NCBI GenBank assembly: GCA_027618255.1
Contig: JAQCFG010000016.1
Location: forward strand, 1 to 37,026
Direction: 5' to 3'
DNA: 37,026 bases
Source: Cyanobacteriota bacterium
GTDB taxonomy: Bacteria; Cyanobacteriota; Vampirovibrionia; LMEP-6097
The notes beneath the pieces are model-generated. The model did not search any database and was not told the DNA's origin. It worked only from the letters and a program-made list of their open reading frames with translations. Every line of letters begins with the position of its first letter. The stretch's first letter is position 1. Of this stretch, positions 22,511 through 30,181 are shown piece after piece. The translations under genes and the position numbers were made by a program.

Positions 22511-23174
22511 AGGCGTCTAGGCGGAAGCTGCCGTCAGCCCCTGCTATATCCATATTCCCTCTAGCCTTCCACTCAACAAGCTTGAGTGCAAGCTCTTCAC
22601 GTTTGGCTTTACGCCCTTTGATACCATCTTCAAGTGCTTGAATTTCTCGTTCAATTCTATCGATATCAGATTTCTTGACTCGTTCTTGATCAAGTTCTTT
22701 GGTTAATCCATCGAGCTTGCTCAAAGCAAAATCATCTTGCCAATCAAGCTCACGAATTTGTTTGTGAATTTGTCTGTCGAGCTTTTCTTTATTGTTTGGT
22801 AAAGTAGAAAGAGTATCAACAAAGTCTTTGATATCTATTTGTCCGATTGCCATCATCAATAAGATCTCTTCTTTTTTACGCTTGAAACCAGGAACTAGTT
22901 TTTTACAATCTTTGATATAGTGATCCAAATCAAAAAGTATTTTTTTCACACCAACGTTTTTGAGTTTTTTTAATTCTTTTGCAAATAATCTAAGATGCTC
23001 ACCCCAAGCTTCTGGCGCTAAGGCATCCCAAAACTCTTGAAGCTCTGGTGGTGGTTCTGCTTTTTCTGCCTTACCGTAAGAAAGCACAGCAATTCTGATA
23101 GCAGCCTTTGCCATCATTAAATCGCGCTCTTCTCTCAACTGTTTTGCAGTTTTTTTAGGCTCTTCGGTAGCCAT
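22509..23174 (-). CDS. Unrecognised soluble helical protein
   Basis: 221 residues, not recognised. It is highly charged and predicted helical, with no signal peptide or membrane segment. The N-terminal 60 residues include KKTAKQLREERDLMMAKAAIRIAVLSYGKAE and a PPPELQEFWDAL segment. The middle has FDLDHYIKDCKKLVPGFKRKKEE. The region from about 145 to 210 (LDGLTKELDQERVKKSDIDRIEREIQALEDGI) looks like a coiled coil. It begins 37 nt after the stop of the gene at 23212 on the same strand. TAAAAT (23182-23187) ends 7 nt before its ATG, so it may also have its own leaderless transcript. The neighbourhood suggests a function shared with the other two unknown proteins. Confidence 0.7.
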   Translation of the reverse strand: MATEEPKKTAKQLREERDLMMAKAAIRIAVLSYGKAEKAEPPPELQEFWDALAPEAWGEHLRLFAKELKKLKNVGVKKILFDLDHYIKDCKKLVPGFKRKKEEILLMMAIGQIDIKDFVDTLSTLPNNKEKLDRQIHKQIRELDWQDDFALSKLDGLTKELDQERVKKSDIDRIEREIQALEDGIKGRKAKREELALKLVEWKARGNMDIAGADGSFRLDA

Positions 23175-23181
23175 TACTAGT

Positions 23182-23187
23182 ATTTTA
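23182..23187 (-). promoter_or_regulatory. -10-like box before the 221-residue unknown gene
   Basis: TAAAAT on the minus strand ends 7 nt before the ATG at 23174; no Shine-Dalgarno sequence is present. It lies in the 37-bp gap after the preceding gene. Confidence 0.35.
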
Positions 23188-23211
23188 CCCTGGTCTTAGG
23201 AAATTAGTCAC

Positions 23212-24183
23212 CTAGGCCGCTTGCAAGCTACCTTCCGGCCACTTAGGGCTAGGCAAACTAGCTGCCATCATAATAACTCTTTCGTGTTTTGATACTTTGA
23301 CTTCAGTTTGAATAAATTCTTTTGGTTTCAGTCTCACTCTATTTCGATCTGCCATTTGGCGTGATATATATAATTCTTGTTTTAAAGCAGTCGAACTACC
23401 ATGAGCCGTAGCTAAGCTAGTATTCAAAGCCTGCATGTCTTCTTTATTGTTAGGATCAATTTTGTCAGCAAAAAATCTCATTGCATGATCACCATCAACC
23501 ATTTCAGCTGGTGTCATGCGAGTAGTTTCTTTTAAAACATTTTCGTGAAAGCCATTAATTAAACCTTGTACTTCTTCATTAACTAAACCATCTATCGTTT
23601 GACTATCAACAAAACGAATAAAAGGTTTGGCCTCTGGTCCGCCTAAGCGCAAAATATCATTGCGTTTCTTCTTAAGATCTTTGCGTGCTTTGGCATCTGG
23701 ATCAATGTCTTCAGCAGATTGAGCTAGATGAGACACTAAGCTCTGATCTTCAGCTGCCTTACCTTCTTCAGCTAAAGCATCTTCCAATCCAAGCGAAGCA
23801 TTATTGAGATTGCGAGCTAATCGCTCACGATGTTGGCGTTGTTCTTGTTCACGAACATTGTAAGGATGACTTGCGAATCTAGAAACCAATTCAGTTCTAG
23901 CATTGCCAGTTTCAGTTCTACTAGAGTAAGAATCAACTTCGGCTGATCGGTTTTGTTCTACTTGTTTATGAATTCGTTGTGAATCTAATCTACGTTGTAC
24001 AACTTCATTAGCAATTGATTGCTTGTCTATAGTTGGTGTTGCAGCTTCTGTTGTTGGAGCTGTCTCTACAGGAGTCTGCGGGGCCGTCTTGCGAATGCTC
24101 TGCCCATTAGAGTTATTTGCTCTAAGATTTGGGTTATAAGGGGAATTGAATCCACCTGCTTGTCCGCCGCCTAATTCAGACAT
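23212..24183 (-). CDS. Unrecognised protein with disordered N-terminus
   Basis: 323 residues, not recognised. The first ~150 residues are rich in Gly, Asn, Gln, Ser, Thr and Arg (SELGGGQAGGFNSPYNPN; NVREQEQRQHRERLARNLNN) and probably disordered. The C-terminal half looks folded: KPFIRFVDSQTIDGLVNEEVQGLI, TPAEMVDGDHAMRFFADKIDPNN, then LKQELYISRQMADRNRVRLKPKEF. There is no signal peptide or membrane helix. AAAAGGA lies 7 nt before the ATG, a clear Shine-Dalgarno sequence. Upstream is a 15-bp motif shared with the gene at 24394-25056, which indicates common control. A role in a secretion-linked or surface complex is possible from the low-complexity N-terminus, but nothing shows it directly. Confidence 0.7.
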   Translation of the reverse strand: MSELGGGQAGGFNSPYNPNLRANNSNGQSIRKTAPQTPVETAPTTEAATPTIDKQSIANEVVQRRLDSQRIHKQVEQNRSAEVDSYSSRTETGNARTELVSRFASHPYNVREQEQRQHRERLARNLNNASLGLEDALAEEGKAAEDQSLVSHLAQSAEDIDPDAKARKDLKKKRNDILRLGGPEAKPFIRFVDSQTIDGLVNEEVQGLINGFHENVLKETTRMTPAEMVDGDHAMRFFADKIDPNNKEDMQALNTSLATAHGSSTALKQELYISRQMADRNRVRLKPKEFIQTEVKVSKHERVIMMAASLPSPKWPEGSLQAA

Positions 24184-24232
24184 TGTTTTCCTTTTCTTCT
24201 AATCATTGTGTCTCTCATGATTTCTCGACTCG

Positions 24233-24249
24233 TGGAACCTATAGTTCCA
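24233..24249. promoter_or_regulatory. Inverted repeat in the leader of the 323-residue unknown gene
   Basis: TGGAAC-CTATA-GTTCCA, a perfect 6-bp inverted repeat about 50 nt upstream of the ATG at 24183 and downstream of the shared motif at 24285. It could be an RNA hairpin or an operator. Confidence 0.3.
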
Positions 24250-24284
24250 AGCTTTTCCTATGTACTATATGTAAAAAATTTAGA

Positions 24285-24300
24285 TTATGCTTCAGTTAAC
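24285..24300 (-). promoter_or_regulatory. Shared upstream motif, copy 1
   Basis: On the minus strand TTAACTGAAGCATAA lies about 100 nt upstream of the 323-residue unknown gene. It matches copy 2 (TTAACCGAAGCATAA) at 14 of 15 positions and both are followed by a T/A-rich TAAA. CATAAT here could serve as a -10 box, but no common -35 was found. Confidence 0.45.
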
Positions 24301-24335
24301 AATCAAGAAAAATTTCTAAAATCTAATTTTCTTAC

Positions 24336-24363
24336 AAAAAAAATGGGCTCCAGTGGAGCCCAT
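24336..24363 (-). terminator. Rho-independent terminator of the 24394-25056 gene
   Basis: A perfect 9-bp stem, ATGGGCTCC/GGAGCCCAT (24343-24351 and 24355-24363) with a 3-nt loop, is followed on the minus strand by a run of eight T. It lies 30 nt past the stop of the unknown gene at 24394. It is the clearest terminator in the window and separates that gene from the next one. Confidence 0.85.
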
Positions 24364-24393
24364 AGGGAGGGAGGGAGAATTGTAAACCTGTTC

Positions 24394-25056
24394 TTAAGTG
24401 CTCGCTTCAGAGCTACCTGCTGCTGCTTTTAGGGCAATACCCTTATCAGCACTAGCACCACTTGAACTGGTCGTTGAACTTGTTATTGCAGAGCTATTTG
24501 CATTAGTTGGACTAGCCAAACCTTTACTAGCTACTTCCTCAGAGCCTGCCTTTGGAGCTTCGGCTTCTTTAGTAGGGACAGCTGCTTGCTCCACAGATGC
24601 TTTTTGTAATTTCGCTACTTCAGCTAGAATTTCTACTTGGGTCATTGGTTTATCAGAACGTACTATGTCATCACCAGTAAACTTAGTGAGCCCGGGAGCC
24701 TTACTAGAACTGTCTTTGCTAGTAGTCTTAGCATCATCCTTTTTCTCTTGAATTTGTTTTTTGTTTTTGTCTTTAGCTTCTTCTTTCTTAATCGCATCTT
24801 CTTGCTTAGCTTCCCTTTCATTACTTGCAACTTTACGTTCATAACTTTCTGCCTGTCTATGCTGTGCAGAAGCAGCAGCCTTCTCCGAAATCGCAAATGC
24901 TAAATCAGCCATAGCTTTGGCAACTTTGGCTTTGAGGCCTTCGGATTCATTGGGACCAGCATTAGACTCGTCTCTGATTGCTATGGAAAATGCTATTTGA
25001 GCCTGGCTTGCACTTTGAGCTGCGTCATTTAATTCTTGTCTTGATTCAATCGTCAT
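24394..25056 (-). CDS. Unrecognised Ala/Lys/Ser-rich low-complexity protein
   Basis: 220 residues, not recognised. Residues 1-85 are Ala-rich and probably helical (QELNDAAQSASQAQIAFSIA; AKAMADLAFAISEKAAASAQ). Residues 85-120 are a Lys/Glu/Asp-rich coil, followed by a short conserved-looking LTKFTGDDIVRSDKPMTQVEILAEVAKLQKA. The last ~60 residues are Ser/Ala/Thr-rich and disordered (SAITSSTTSSSGASADKG). There is no signal peptide. AAAAGGA lies about 12 nt before the ATG. The motif TTAACCGAAGCATAA is 55 nt further upstream and a strong terminator follows, so it is a single-gene unit under the same apparent control as the next two genes. Confidence 0.65.
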   Translation of the reverse strand: MTIESRQELNDAAQSASQAQIAFSIAIRDESNAGPNESEGLKAKVAKAMADLAFAISEKAAASAQHRQAESYERKVASNEREAKQEDAIKKEEAKDKNKKQIQEKKDDAKTTSKDSSSKAPGLTKFTGDDIVRSDKPMTQVEILAEVAKLQKASVEQAAVPTKEAEAPKAGSEEVASKGLASPTNANSSAITSSTTSSSGASADKGIALKAAAGSSEAST

Positions 25057-25111
25057 TTACATACCCATCCTTTTCTCAGACTGTTTACTCACTATCTCTA
25101 ACATCTTTAAG

Positions 25112-25126
25112 TTATGCTTCGGTTAA
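25112..25126 (-). promoter_or_regulatory. Shared upstream motif, copy 2
   Basis: TTAACCGAAGCATAA on the minus strand, 55 nt upstream of the 220-residue unknown gene, in the spacer shared with the divergent chaperonin gene. See copy 1 at 24285-24300 (14 of 15 identical). I saw no third copy in the window. Confidence 0.45.
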
Positions 25127-25152
25127 ATTAGCAAAGTTTTTTTGAAAAAAAC

Positions 25153-25180
25153 ACAAGAACTCTTGTTAACGAGCTAAAAT
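25153..25180 (+). promoter_or_regulatory. Inverted repeat and -10-like box before the chaperonin gene
   Basis: ACAAGA-AC-TCTTGT (25153-25166) is a 6-bp inverted repeat unlike the CIRCE heat-shock operator. AGC-TAAAAT (25175-25180) ends 10 nt before the ATG, and AGGA (25181-25184) may act as a Shine-Dalgarno sequence in between. The inverted repeat lies where a repressor could block this promoter. Confidence 0.35.
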
Positions 25181-25190
25181 AGGATATTAT

Positions 25191-26654
25191 ATGGACAAAG
25201 CAATTAAATACCCAGAGATACTCAGCTCTAATATAAAAGCAATTAGCGCAATCATGGCCCCAATCCGAGCAAGCATCGGCCCTAAAGGCTTAGACGTAAT
25301 GTTGGTTGATGAGTTTGGAGCATTTACTTGCACTAATGATGGCGTTGAAATTCTTTCTAATATCAAAATCGATCACCCAGTTGCCAAATTAGCAGTTGAA
25401 GCAGCAAAATCACAAGAAACTCAAGTTGGTGATGGTACCAGTACTGTTGCAATCTTGTGTGATTCAATACTTCAAGCAGCACTTGAAAAAATTAATCTTG
25501 GCGCTAGCCCAAATAGGATTGCAGAAGGGATCAACATTGCCAATACACAAATCCTCAAAGAACTTCAAGCAAGCTCAATTCAAATCAAAGACCTTAAAGA
25601 CCCTGCTCTTAAAGCAATTAGTAAAATCTCAGCAAGAGGTTCAGAGGAGATTGCCAGCTTGATAACTGAAGCAATGAACAAATCTCAAGATCCAAATGAT
25701 TTAGCCAATTCAATTATTGCTCGTTGCGGCTTAGAATCCAAAGTGCTTGATGGACATTTCATTAAGAAAAAAACTCATTTTAAATACTCACGAGAATTTA
25801 GGAATATCAACCTAATTCTGGTTCAGGGTCCAATGGAACCAGAACCGATGAGCAGTGAAGCTATCAACACCAATGAAGGTGTCAAGAAATACGAAAACAA
25901 TATTCAGTCGTTAATGGAAGCTGCCAAAAAGATCATCAAAGCCGGTACCCAAGCGATTATTTGCTCAGCTTCGATGTTTCCAGCAATGGAGGAATTCTTT
26001 GCCAAAGAAGGTGTCTTTGTTTTAACTCACGTCAAAGATTCTGATATCAAAGCATTAGAAAAAATCTCCGGAGCAAAATTAATTACAAGAAATCAATTAA
26101 TCAGCTCTGATATAGAAACACTCAAAACCCTTAATAGCAAACTTAATTCCATTATTCTTGCTGAAGAGCTTGGTGGGTTTATTTTTCAAGGACCCAAAGC
26201 ACAAAGAGCAAGTATTTTAATTTCGGCAGAAACTGAAACCATCTTAAATGAACGCACACGTATAATAATTGATGCTTGCAAAGCAATGGCAGCTGCAGCC
26301 AAATCAGGTTATGTCTTAGGAGAAGGTATTGCAGAATTGAATATCATTCCTGCTATCGAAAAACTCAAAACTCAATATCAAGATGAAGAAATCATTTTGG
26401 GTATTGAAGTGATGATCAAAGCGCTGAGTACTGTATTTGATCAAATCGTATTAAATGCTGGTTTTAATCCTCACGAACTTAAAAACAAACTCAAGTCTTT
26501 GGGTACTGGCATTGATTTATCAACCGGCTCAAGTATTGACTTAATAGAACAAGGTATTCTAGATCCTCTTACTGTTAAAAGCTCGGCTTTCAAAATTGCT
26601 ACAGAAATAGCTTGTCAAATTTTGAGGATTAATATGATTGTGCAGGCTAGATAG
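25191..26654 (+). CDS. Archaeal-like (group II/III, TCP-1 family) chaperonin homologue
   Basis: 487 residues. The sequence follows thermosome/CCT chaperonins rather than GroEL. Evidence is IGPKGLDVMLVDEFG (29-43), TNDGVEIL (48-55), HPVAKLAVEAAKSQETQVGD (62-81) with the ATP-binding GDGTST (80-85), and the ending DPLTVKSSAFKIATEIACQILRI (458-480). D361 (in IIIDACKAM) lies at the catalytic aspartate position. GEG (377-379) replaces the usual GGG. An apical segment at about 213-245 could be the helical protrusion that replaces GroES in this group. It is ~40-60 residues shorter than typical thermosome subunits, mainly lacking the flexible tail. Bacterial archaeal-like chaperonins (group III) are known mostly in Firmicutes next to dnaK; here leuC-aroA follow. 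No groES-like gene is nearby. Confidence 0.88.
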   Translation: MDKAIKYPEILSSNIKAISAIMAPIRASIGPKGLDVMLVDEFGAFTCTNDGVEILSNIKIDHPVAKLAVEAAKSQETQVGDGTSTVAILCDSILQAALEKINLGASPNRIAEGINIANTQILKELQASSIQIKDLKDPALKAISKISARGSEEIASLITEAMNKSQDPNDLANSIIARCGLESKVLDGHFIKKKTHFKYSREFRNINLILVQGPMEPEPMSSEAINTNEGVKKYENNIQSLMEAAKKIIKAGTQAIICSASMFPAMEEFFAKEGVFVLTHVKDSDIKALEKISGAKLITRNQLISSDIETLKTLNSKLNSIILAEELGGFIFQGPKAQRASILISAETETILNERTRIIIDACKAMAAAAKSGYVLGEGIAELNIIPAIEKLKTQYQDEEIILGIEVMIKALSTVFDQIVLNAGFNPHELKNKLKSLGTGIDLSTGSSIDLIEQGILDPLTVKSSAFKIATEIACQILRINMIVQAR

Positions 26655-26728
26655 ATGAAAGTCCGTCCATTATTTTTTCTTTAGTTTTGCTCTCGTCCAT
26701 GCTTGAAAAAGCAGACGGGGCCTTAATT

Positions 26729-26737
26729 TGCTAAAAT
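26729..26737 (+). promoter_or_regulatory. Extended -10 box before leuC
   Basis: TGC-TAAAAT ends 8 nt before the leuC ATG at 26746, without a Shine-Dalgarno sequence. A small hairpin, TGCTT-GAAA-AAGCA (26700-26713), lies just upstream. Confidence 0.45.
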
Positions 26738-26745
26738 CACTAATC

Positions 26746-28089
26746 ATGGCAAAGAATTTATTTGAAAAAGTATGGGACACGCATGTAGTTGAAGAACTAG
26801 CTGGTGAAAACTATCTAATATTTATGGATAGAATTGTTGCTCATGAAATTACTACTCCTCAAGGTGCTATTCAAATTGATGAAGAGTTTGGTGGGAGAAT
26901 TTTTGATACTAATAGAATATTGGCAATTAATGACCACGTTGCTCCAGCCAAAGATACTGCAACAGCAATTCAAGCTGAAGTCTTGCGCAAATGGGCAAAG
27001 AAACACAATATACGTCACTTTGATATTGGCGAGAATGGCATCTGTCATATCGTGGCTCCAGAAAGAGGTTACGTAGAACCAGGCACTACTTTGTGTTGCG
27101 GGGACTCACACACTTGTACCAATGGCGCTTTTGCATGTTTTGCTTTAGGTATCGGTACTACTGCCAATGCTGGCGCGATGTTGTCTCAATGTCTTTTACT
27201 CAAAAAACCAAAAGTAATGAGAATCAATGTAACTGGCAAACTCAAACCAGGTGTCTATGCCAAAGACATCATCCTTGCAATCATCAACAAAATTAGTTTT
27301 AGAGGCGGCACTGGTTATGTGCTTGAATACACAGGTAATGCAATTACTGACTTGAGTATGGAAGAGCGCATGACTGTATGCAATATGGCAATTGAAGCAG
27401 GTGCGACCAGTGGCATGATTGCCGCTGATGAAGTTACACTTGAATACCTCAAAGGCAAAGAACAAATCTCAGACAACAAATTTGCTGAAATGAAAGACAA
27501 GTGGTTAAGCTTTAGAGCAGACGAAGGCGCGACTTATGACGCTGAAGTTGAACTTGATATTAATGACCTTGATCCAATGGTGACTTGGGGAATCAATCCT
27601 GGAGAGGCTTGCCAGACTACTGGAGAAATCCCAGCAGATGCTGAAGACAAAGCATTAGAGTATATGGGAGTTAAGCCCGGCGACAAAATGGCTAGCTTAG
27701 AACTTGATCAAGCATTTATTGGTAGTTGTACTAACGCAAGAATTTCTGATTTGCGTATTGCTGCTGAAATTCTCAAAGGCAAAAAAGTAGCAATCCCAAC
27801 AATCATCACTCCTGGTTCGCAATTAGTGAAACGTCAAGCTGAGAAAGAAGGGCTTCATGATATTTTTCAAGATGCTGGTGCGCTTTGGACTCATGCAAGT
27901 TGTGGCCCTTGCCTAGGAATGAGCATGGGTGTTGTAGCTCCGCAAAATCGTTGCATCTCATCAACCAACCGTAACTTTCCTGGACGTATGGGCGCTGGTG
28001 CTAGAACTCATTTGGCAAGTCCGGCGACCGTGGCAGCGTCAGCCTTAACCGGTAAGATCACCGCTGCAAAACCACTAGTCACAAAATAA
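26746..28089 (+). CDS. leuC: 3-isopropylmalate dehydratase large subunit
   Basis: 447 residues from the ATG at 26746 (MAKNLFEKVWDTHVV, the family start); six codons of upstream open frame are not used. It is an aconitase-family [4Fe-4S] hydro-lyase that isomerises 2- to 3-isopropylmalate in leucine synthesis. The cluster cysteines are C328 (GSCTNARISDLR), C386 and C389 (CGPC). CGDSHTCTNGAF and GGTGYVLEYTG fit the bacterial LeuC branch. The enzyme needs the small LeuD subunit, which is not in this window. The TAA shares its last base with the aroA ATG, so the two are translationally coupled. Homoaconitase is the main alternative assignment. Confidence 0.9.
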   Translation: MAKNLFEKVWDTHVVEELAGENYLIFMDRIVAHEITTPQGAIQIDEEFGGRIFDTNRILAINDHVAPAKDTATAIQAEVLRKWAKKHNIRHFDIGENGICHIVAPERGYVEPGTTLCCGDSHTCTNGAFACFALGIGTTANAGAMLSQCLLLKKPKVMRINVTGKLKPGVYAKDIILAIINKISFRGGTGYVLEYTGNAITDLSMEERMTVCNMAIEAGATSGMIAADEVTLEYLKGKEQISDNKFAEMKDKWLSFRADEGATYDAEVELDINDLDPMVTWGINPGEACQTTGEIPADAEDKALEYMGVKPGDKMASLELDQAFIGSCTNARISDLRIAAEILKGKKVAIPTIITPGSQLVKRQAEKEGLHDIFQDAGALWTHASCGPCLGMSMGVVAPQNRCISSTNRNFPGRMGAGARTHLASPATVAASALTGKITAAKPLVTK

Positions 28090-29393
28090 TGGCTGAACAA
28101 ACTATAAGTAAAATCACCAAAGCTATTCAGGCAGAGATTAATATCCCTGGCGACAAATCAATTTCACACCGTTCAATTATTTTTGGCTCTATTGCAAACG
28201 GGCTTACTGAAGTTAGTAATTTCCTTACTGGCGAGGATTGTATTTGTACCATGAATGCTTTTAAAGCACTAGGCGTCAAGATTGATTTTGATGAGAAAGC
28301 AAAGACAGTCAAGATACACGGTCAAGGTTTTAATGCTCTTAAAGCTCCCAATGGAGATATCTATCTCGGCAATTCAGGCACCGGCATGAGATTACTTGCT
28401 GGACTTTTTGCTGGCTTGCCTTTTGAAACTACTCTTACGGGCGATGAGTCGCTGTCGGGAAGACCGATGGCTAGAGTCATTGACCCACTAACTAAGATGG
28501 GCGCAGTAATTGAGAGCCAAGAAGGCGGCAAGGCTCCACTGGTGATCAAACCAAGCCAAGGATTGAAGGCAATAAGCCACCAGTCAAAAATAGCCTCTGC
28601 TCAAGTCAAGTCATCTATCTTACTAGCTGGACTCAATGCCCAAGGCACGACAACAGTAACTGAACCAGAAAAATCACGTGATCATACTGAGCGTATGATG
28701 CAGGGTTTTGGGGTGGATCTTGAAGTCAATGGACTAGAAGTCTCAATCAATCCAGGTAAAGAGCTTCAAGGGCAGGTCCTGGAAGTTCCGGGAGATATTT
28801 CGAGCGCCGCATTCTTTCTGGTCGCAGGGGCGATACTGGATGACTGCAAGCTCAAATTAAACAATGTAGGCATCAATCCAACCAGAACCGGCATTCTTGA
28901 TGTGCTTACAGCAATGAAAGTCAATTACCAACTAGAAAACAAGCGTGAAATAAATAAAGAACCAATTGCCGATATCATCATCCGCAGTTCCAAAATCAAA
29001 GCAACGACGATAGAAGGTGATATCATCCCAAGACTTATTGATGAGATTCCTGTGATTTCTATTCTTGCTGCTCAAGCAGAAGGTACTACTATCATCAAAG
29101 ACGCTGCTGAACTTAAAGTCAAAGAATCAAATAGAATCGCAACTACCATTAATATGCTCAAGACTCTTGGAGTTGAAGTTGAAGAAACTGATGACGGTAT
29201 GATAATTCAAGGAAGAGCTGGTAAGGACTTTGAACCTATCCCAGAAGCTCAAATAAACTCCTTCGGAGACCACCGCCTTGCTATGAGCTGCGGAATTGCC
29301 GCCCTTAAATCAACTAAACCAATCACAATACTGCAAACTGAGTTTGTAGCGACTTCATTTCCTAACTTCTTTGATATCATTGAAGGGCTATGA
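28089..29393 (+). CDS. aroA: 3-phosphoshikimate 1-carboxyvinyltransferase (EPSP synthase)
   Basis: 434 residues. It joins shikimate-3-phosphate and phosphoenolpyruvate in the shikimate pathway. Visible motifs are IPGDKSISHRS (19-29), GNSGTGMRLLAG (about 93-104), GRPMARVIDPL, SAQVKSSILLAGL, the DE-containing IPRLIDEIPVISILAAQAEG with KESNRI after it, and FGDHRLAMS near the end. The GNSGTGMRL and SAQVKS wording is nearer to class II than to E. coli-type enzymes. It overlaps leuC by 1 bp and the next gene by 4 bp, so leuC, aroA and the nucleotidyltransferase form a tight operon. Confidence 0.95.
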   Translation: MAEQTISKITKAIQAEINIPGDKSISHRSIIFGSIANGLTEVSNFLTGEDCICTMNAFKALGVKIDFDEKAKTVKIHGQGFNALKAPNGDIYLGNSGTGMRLLAGLFAGLPFETTLTGDESLSGRPMARVIDPLTKMGAVIESQEGGKAPLVIKPSQGLKAISHQSKIASAQVKSSILLAGLNAQGTTTVTEPEKSRDHTERMMQGFGVDLEVNGLEVSINPGKELQGQVLEVPGDISSAAFFLVAGAILDDCKLKLNNVGINPTRTGILDVLTAMKVNYQLENKREINKEPIADIIIRSSKIKATTIEGDIIPRLIDEIPVISILAAQAEGTTIIKDAAELKVKESNRIATTINMLKTLGVEVEETDDGMIIQGRAGKDFEPIPEAQINSFGDHRLAMSCGIAALKSTKPITILQTEFVATSFPNFFDIIEGL

Positions 29394-30157
29394 AAACGAG
29401 TAGCACAATCGAATCACTACTACAAGACATTGGCTCAGCGGCCTTTGCCTTAGGTCATGAAATATATTTGGTAGGCGGTTATGTGCGCAATCAATTAATG
29501 CATGAAATGCATGGCACAGAACTCAAGCCTTGTTATGACTTAGATCTAGTGATCAACACCAATGCTATTGAATTCACTCGCAAATTCCAAAAATACAGAC
29601 AAGACAATCACCCTCATCATTTGACTTTTGAGATAGTCGAAGAGTTTAAACAATTTGGCACTGTCAAAATCAAAGACCCAGAAGCGCCAGAATACAGTAT
29701 TGAATTAGCCAGCACTAGGACCGAGATCTATGATGAACCAGCTGACTTCCCTCAAGTAACTATAATTGACAGTATCAAAGAAGATTTGCATCGACGCGAT
29801 TTTACTATTAATGCCCTGCTTGAATCAATCAATCCCCCCAAAGCCAAACACCCATTTGGTGAAATTCTTGATTATGTTGGTGGGATGAAAGATATTCAAC
29901 ACCGTTTAATTAGAGTCTTTAACAAATATAGTTTTATTGATGATCCAACAAGGATCTATAGAGCAGCCCGCTTTGCCGCTGAATATAATTTTGCAATTGA
30001 AGCTCAAACTCTAGAGTGGATGCAAGTAGCCATGAGGGATCCACAATATCCAGAATGGTTAGAGAAGCGGAAGAATAGATTTGCTATTGAGATGACGCGG
30101 ATTGAAGAACTTGAGAATAAAGATAGAGCACTTGAGTTATTAGCAGAGGCTCGCTAG
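29390..30157 (+). CDS. Short CCA-adding enzyme / poly(A) polymerase family nucleotidyltransferase
   Basis: 255 residues. The catalytic head is complete: YLVGGYVRNQL (about 24-34) and YDLDLVI (about 47-53, metal-binding aspartates) form motif A. Then come ELASTRTE, RRDFTINALLE and DDPTRIYRAARFAAEYNF. Family members usually have 400-480 residues, with neck, body and tail helices that measure the tRNA. Here the protein ends soon after the head/neck junction (NRFAIEMTRIEELENKDRALELLAEAR). It may work with a second polypeptide carrying the missing domains, as in bacteria with split CC- and A-adding activities, or have a different RNA role. It starts 4 bp inside aroA (ATGA overlap). The TAG at 30155 leaves 24 bp to the convergent AsmA-like gene. 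Confidence 0.85.
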   Translation: MKTSSTIESLLQDIGSAAFALGHEIYLVGGYVRNQLMHEMHGTELKPCYDLDLVINTNAIEFTRKFQKYRQDNHPHHLTFEIVEEFKQFGTVKIKDPEAPEYSIELASTRTEIYDEPADFPQVTIIDSIKEDLHRRDFTINALLESINPPKAKHPFGEILDYVGGMKDIQHRLIRVFNKYSFIDDPTRIYRAARFAAEYNFAIEAQTLEWMQVAMRDPQYPEWLEKRKNRFAIEMTRIEELENKDRALELLAEAR

Positions 30158-30181
30158 AGTCTTGAGTCGAATTGCAAATGG

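Noticed and set aside
24208-24432. A 74-codon plus-strand frame between two unknown genes
   Set aside because: It crosses the strong minus-strand terminator and the shared promoter motif, has no ribosome binding site and a low-complexity translation.
22509-25056. Type III secretion or flagellar gene cluster
   Set aside because: Charged helical and low-complexity proteins gave that impression, but no component of such systems is recognisable in or near the cluster.
25153-25166. CIRCE heat-shock operator before the chaperonin gene
   Set aside because: The inverted repeat ACAAGA/TCTTGT lacks the TTAGCACTC-N9-GAGTGCTAA sequence and spacing.
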